Below, piece after piece: positions 3,288 through 6,091 of a DNA stretch of 6,091 nucleotides (within the stretch, counting starts at the first letter, position 1; the number at the start of each line of letters is the position of its first letter). The DNA comes from a bacterium (GTDB taxonomy: Archaea; Thermoplasmatota; Thermoplasmata; Lutacidiplasmatales; UBA184). The notes under the pieces were generated by a model, which was given only the letters and a program-made list of their open reading frames with translations, ran no database searches and was not told where the DNA came from. The position numbers and the translations under genes were made by a program. The stretch is taken from contig JAKBKR010000139.1 in NCBI GenBank assembly GCA_021832495.1, forward strand, positions 1-6,091. The letters are read 5' to 3'.

Positions 3288-6059
3288 CTATTCCACCGCC
3301 ACCTGCTCCGCCGCTCTGTCCGCGATGTTCTTCGAATCCTGGACCCCGTATCCGCGGGGAGGGCTACGCTTTCTCAGCAGTAAGATGGCAACCCCGGCCA
3401 CAACTGCCGCCACGATAACCCCGACCAAGATGTAGCCATCGTAACCGGGGAGCCCGAGGATCCCGGTGGTCTGGTTGGTCTTGCCTTTGGAGGTGGAGCT
3501 CGTGAAGGTGATCGACTGGGAGACCGCCGCCCCAGTCACCTTCACGGAGCTTGACGAGGGGCTCGCGGTGTATCCGCTCACGCTTCCGACTGTGAAGGCG
3601 TAGCTTCCGTTCGGCTCCTGGAAGGTGATCGTGGCTGTCGTGGAACTCTTGGTGGAACCGTTCAGGGTCACCGACCAGCTGGTGCCCGCAGGTAGGCCCG
3701 TCTCAGTGAAGATGAGGGAGTATTGTCCCGGGGGCAAGGCGGTGAAGGTGATGGCCTTGCTCACGGCAACCCCGCTCACGGTGAATGAACCTGATGTGGG
3801 GGAGGCGGTGTATCCAGACACTGCCCCGACAGAGAACGAATAGGTCCCATTGGGTTCTGTGAAGACGATGCTCCCAGTGCCCGACTTCATGGCCCCATTC
3901 AGCGCCACCGACCAGGATGTGCCGGAGGGAAGACCACTCTCACTGAAGGTCACTGCATAAGTGCTCGGCGGGGGGGTGGCTTTCTTGATGGTGATGGTGG
4001 AGGAGTTGGTAGCCGTCTTGCCGTTCAGGTGGGCGGTGACCGTGAGGTTGACCAGACCCACTGTCGAGTTCGCCGTGAAGAGCACCTGGGGCCCGGAGGA
4101 AGCGTTGAGCTTGCCCAAGCTGTTGTTCAGCGACCATGTGTATGTCGATCCTGACGGGCACGTTCCTCCACTACACACGACAGCGGCCGTGAAGGACTGG
4201 GTTCCGGACACGTTCACTGTCGCGGCAAGGGGGGTCAGAGAGACATAGGTAAGCGTAGGAACGGGGGTCGTGGTGATCGTGATGATGGATGAGTTCTTGG
4301 CGAGCTGGCCGTTAAGCATCGCTGTGACCGAGAGGTTCTCCGTACCGCGGGTGACGGCTGTGAACTTCACGGAGGCACCGGAAGTGGTGTTCAGATTGCC
4401 CAGTGCGGTATTGTTCAATGACCAGGAGTAGGTGACTCCGGAACAAGATCCGCCGGTGCAAGTTGGGGTAGCCGTGAAGTTGGCGTAGCCTCCAACTTTG
4501 AACGTGTCCGAGGAAGGGCTCACACTGACCGAGGTGAGCGTGGCTTGGGGAATGAAGGCAATGGACCGGGAGACGGTGCCCCCATTCACCGTCAGGTTGC
4601 CCGAAGTGACATTTGTCGTGTACCCCGGAACTGTCCCCACCGAGAACGTGTAGGTCCCGTTCGGCTCTTTGAACGTGACCGTGCTGGTGTTTGAAGAAAG
4701 TGTTTGACCGTTCAGGATCACGGACCAGTTCATGCCTGTCGGAAGGCCCGATTCGGAGAAGCTGACTGGATAGGTGGAGGGGGTCGGACCAGTGGTGATG
4801 ATGGATATGGTTCCTTGGCCATAGTTACTGGCGTATACATACCCATTCGACAAGTCATAGGCCGCATAGTACGGTTCTGTCCCTACCGTGACTGTTGAGG
4901 TTATTGTGTTGCTCGCATCCGAGATCACGCTCACATTGTTCGAGTTAGAATTGGTGACGAACACCTCCCCCTTACCGCTGTCATACCCCACGCCCCGAGG
5001 CTGGTTCCCGTCCGAGATGGTGGCGACCACCTTGTTCGTCGCATCCGAGATCACGCTCACATTGTTCGAGTTAGAATTGGCGACGAACACCTCCCCCTTA
5101 CCGCTGTCATACCCCACGCCATTAGGCCCGCCCCCGACCGGGATGGTCGCAACCACCTTGTTCGTCGCATCCGAGATCACGCTCACATTGTTCGAGTTAG
5201 AATTGGTGACGAACACCTCACCCTTACCGCTGTCATACGCCACGCCCACAGGTCCGGTCCCGACCGGGATGGTCGCAACCACACTGTTGTTCGCATCCGA
5301 GACCACGCTCACAGTGCTTGAGCCCGAGTTGGTGACGAACACCTCCCCCTTTCCGCTGTCGTACGCCACGTCAAAAGGCCCGGACCCGACCGGGATGGTG
5401 GCAACCACCTTGTTCGTCGCATCCGAGATCACGCTCACATGGTTCCCGTTGTTGACCACGAACACCTCCCCCTCACCGCTGTCATACGCCACGCCATAAG
5501 GCTGGTACCCGACCGGGATGGTCGCAACCACCTTGTTCGTCGCATCCGAGATCACGCTCACATTGTTCGAGTTAGAATTGGCGATGAACACCTCCCCCTT
5601 CCCGCTGTCATACCCCACGCCCCACGGATTCGTCCCGACCGGGATGGTCGTAACCACCTTGTTCGTCGCATCCGAGATTACGCCCACAGAGTTCGAGTTA
5701 GACTTGGCGACGAACACCTCCCCCTTCCCGCTGTCATACGTCACGCCATAAGGCTCGATCCCGACCGGGATGGTGGCCAACACACTGTTGCTCGCATCCG
5801 ATATCACGCTCACAGTGTTCCAGCCCCAGTTGGCCACGAACACCTCACCCTTACCGCTGTCATACCCCACGCCATAAGGCTCGATCCCGACCGGGATGGT
5901 GGCCAACACACTGTTGCTCGCATCCGATATCACGCTCACATTGTTCGAGCCCTCGTTGGTGACGAACACCTCACCCTTACCGCTGTCATACCCCACGCCC
6001 CACGGATTCGTCCCGACCGGGATGGTCGTAACCACCTTGTTCGTCACATCCGAGATCAC
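3288..6059 (-). CDS. Large cell-surface YVTN beta-propeller / Ig-like protein, 5' end incomplete
   Basis: The 923 codons read from a GTG at 6059 give ten YVTN/YncE-type propeller repeats (1-419; 42 residues each, the fifth 41), then module A (430-505, FSESGLPTGMNWSV), two Ig/Big-like domains (about 506-601 and 602-699), two more A modules (700-778, 779-855), a membrane helix (876-895, YILVGVIVAAVVAGVAILLL), RKR and a 25-residue tail. The only cysteines are CTGGSC (534/539) and CSGGTC (629/634), one likely disulfide per Ig-like domain. Many N-glycosylation sequons and the C-terminal anchor indicate a glycosylated surface protein, perhaps for adhesion, envelope structure or interaction with neighbouring cells; the ligand is unknown. 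The GTG lies inside a propeller strand, there is no signal peptide, and an in-frame TGA (6068-6066) sits just upstream, so the true start is probably beyond the window. The three A modules are homologous to each other, as are the two Ig-like domains. Confidence 0.85.
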   Translation of the reverse strand: MISDVTNKVVTTIPVGTNPWGVGYDSGKGEVFVTNEGSNNVSVISDASNSVLATIPVGIEPYGVGYDSGKGEVFVANWGWNTVSVISDASNSVLATIPVGIEPYGVTYDSGKGEVFVAKSNSNSVGVISDATNKVVTTIPVGTNPWGVGYDSGKGEVFIANSNSNNVSVISDATNKVVATIPVGYQPYGVAYDSGEGEVFVVNNGNHVSVISDATNKVVATIPVGSGPFDVAYDSGKGEVFVTNSGSSTVSVVSDANNSVVATIPVGTGPVGVAYDSGKGEVFVTNSNSNNVSVISDATNKVVATIPVGGGPNGVGYDSGKGEVFVANSNSNNVSVISDATNKVVATISDGNQPRGVGYDSGKGEVFVTNSNSNNVSVISDASNTITSTVTVGTEPYYAAYDLSNGYVYASNYGQGTISIITTGPTPSTYPVSFSESGLPTGMNWSVILNGQTLSSNTSTVTFKEPNGTYTFSVGTVPGYTTNVTSGNLTVNGGTVSRSIAFIPQATLTSVSVSPSSDTFKVGGYANFTATPTCTGGSCSGVTYSWSLNNTALGNLNTTSGASVKFTAVTRGTENLSVTAMLNGQLAKNSSIITITTTPVPTLTYVSLTPLAATVNVSGTQSFTAAVVCSGGTCPSGSTYTWSLNNSLGKLNASSGPQVLFTANSTVGLVNLTVTAHLNGKTATNSSTITIKKATPPPSTYAVTFSESGLPSGTSWSVALNGAMKSGTGSIVFTEPNGTYSFSVGAVSGYTASPTSGSFTVSGVAVSKAITFTALPPGQYSLIFTETGLPAGTSWSVTLNGSTKSSTTATITFQEPNGSYAFTVGSVSGYTASPSSSSVKVTGAAVSQSITFTSSTSKGKTNQTTGILGLPGYDGYILVGVIVAAVVAGVAILLLRKRSPPRGYGVQDSKNIADRAAEQVAVE
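4803..6059 (-). repeat. Ten tandem 126-nt coding repeats (propeller blades)
   Basis: Each unit encodes 42 residues around VISDATNKVVATIPVG, then a variable patch (TNPWGVG, IEPYGVG, SGPFDVA and others), YDSGKGEVFV and a variable Asn/Ser turn. The unit starting at 5555 lacks one codon. The unit nearest the 3' end (4928-4803) is the most diverged. Two sequence types alternate: ATNKVV-type and ASNSVL-type. The units at 5933 and 5807 (both ASNSVL-IEPYGV) are near-identical over about 30 codons, and the units at 6059 and 5681 share TNPWGVG. This looks like recent duplication or gene conversion, so copy number may vary between strains and assembly here may be unreliable. Confidence 0.92.
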
Positions 6060-6091
6060 GCTCGCTCAGATGAGGAGCTGGTTGGCCAAGA

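Noticed and set aside
4888..5751. Two long plus-strand open frames with repeated 'ASEITLTLFELEL' units
   Set aside because: They are antisense shadows of the tandem propeller repeats; periodicity of the real gene creates them.
4803..6059. Regular repeats as a CRISPR array
   Set aside because: The 126-nt units are in frame, lack unique spacers and encode propeller blades.

Overview
The window reads like DNA from an archaeon, most likely an uncultured Thermoplasmata-type lineage. Three things suggest this. Two genes have a TATA-like box centred 24-26 nt upstream of the ATG with no Shine-Dalgarno motif before that ATG, which is the geometry of leaderless archaeal transcripts. The proteins are Thr/Ser/Gly/Asn-rich surface proteins carrying the 'F(S/T)E(S/T)GLPxGxxWSVxLNG' module that I associate with Thermoplasmata. 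The largest protein ends in a C-terminal membrane anchor followed by basic residues. The lineage is an inference; there is no rRNA or other marker gene here.

All four recognisable intact or edge-truncated genes are on the minus strand. From right to left: (1) a large cell-surface protein (3288-6059, open at its 5' end near the right edge) with ten tandem 42-residue YVTN/YncE-type beta-propeller repeats, five Ig-like or GLP modules and a C-terminal anchor; (2) a 348-bp intergenic stretch holding the promoter of the next gene; (3) a 373-aa stand-alone P-loop ATPase with a C-terminal winged-helix-like region (1818-2939); (4) a 535-bp stretch containing a plus-strand decayed reading frame (1349-1639); (5) a 172-aa single-pass membrane protein with one CxxC just outside the membrane (764-1282); (6) a 312-bp GC-rich intergenic/leader region (452-763) with a tRNA T-arm look-alike and several mutually exclusive pairings; (7) the N-terminal 150 residues of an exported pilin-like or surface protein that runs off the left edge (1-451).

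Three of the four proteins are predicted to be surface-exposed and membrane-anchored, so this looks like a cell-envelope neighbourhood. Gaps of 312-535 bp and separate promoters argue against one operon. I see no CRISPR array, transposase, toxin-antitoxin pair or defence cassette. The most unusual candidates are the switch-like pairings upstream of the pilin-like gene, the disrupted 5' end of the propeller gene, and the decayed plus-strand frame. All three are hypotheses.
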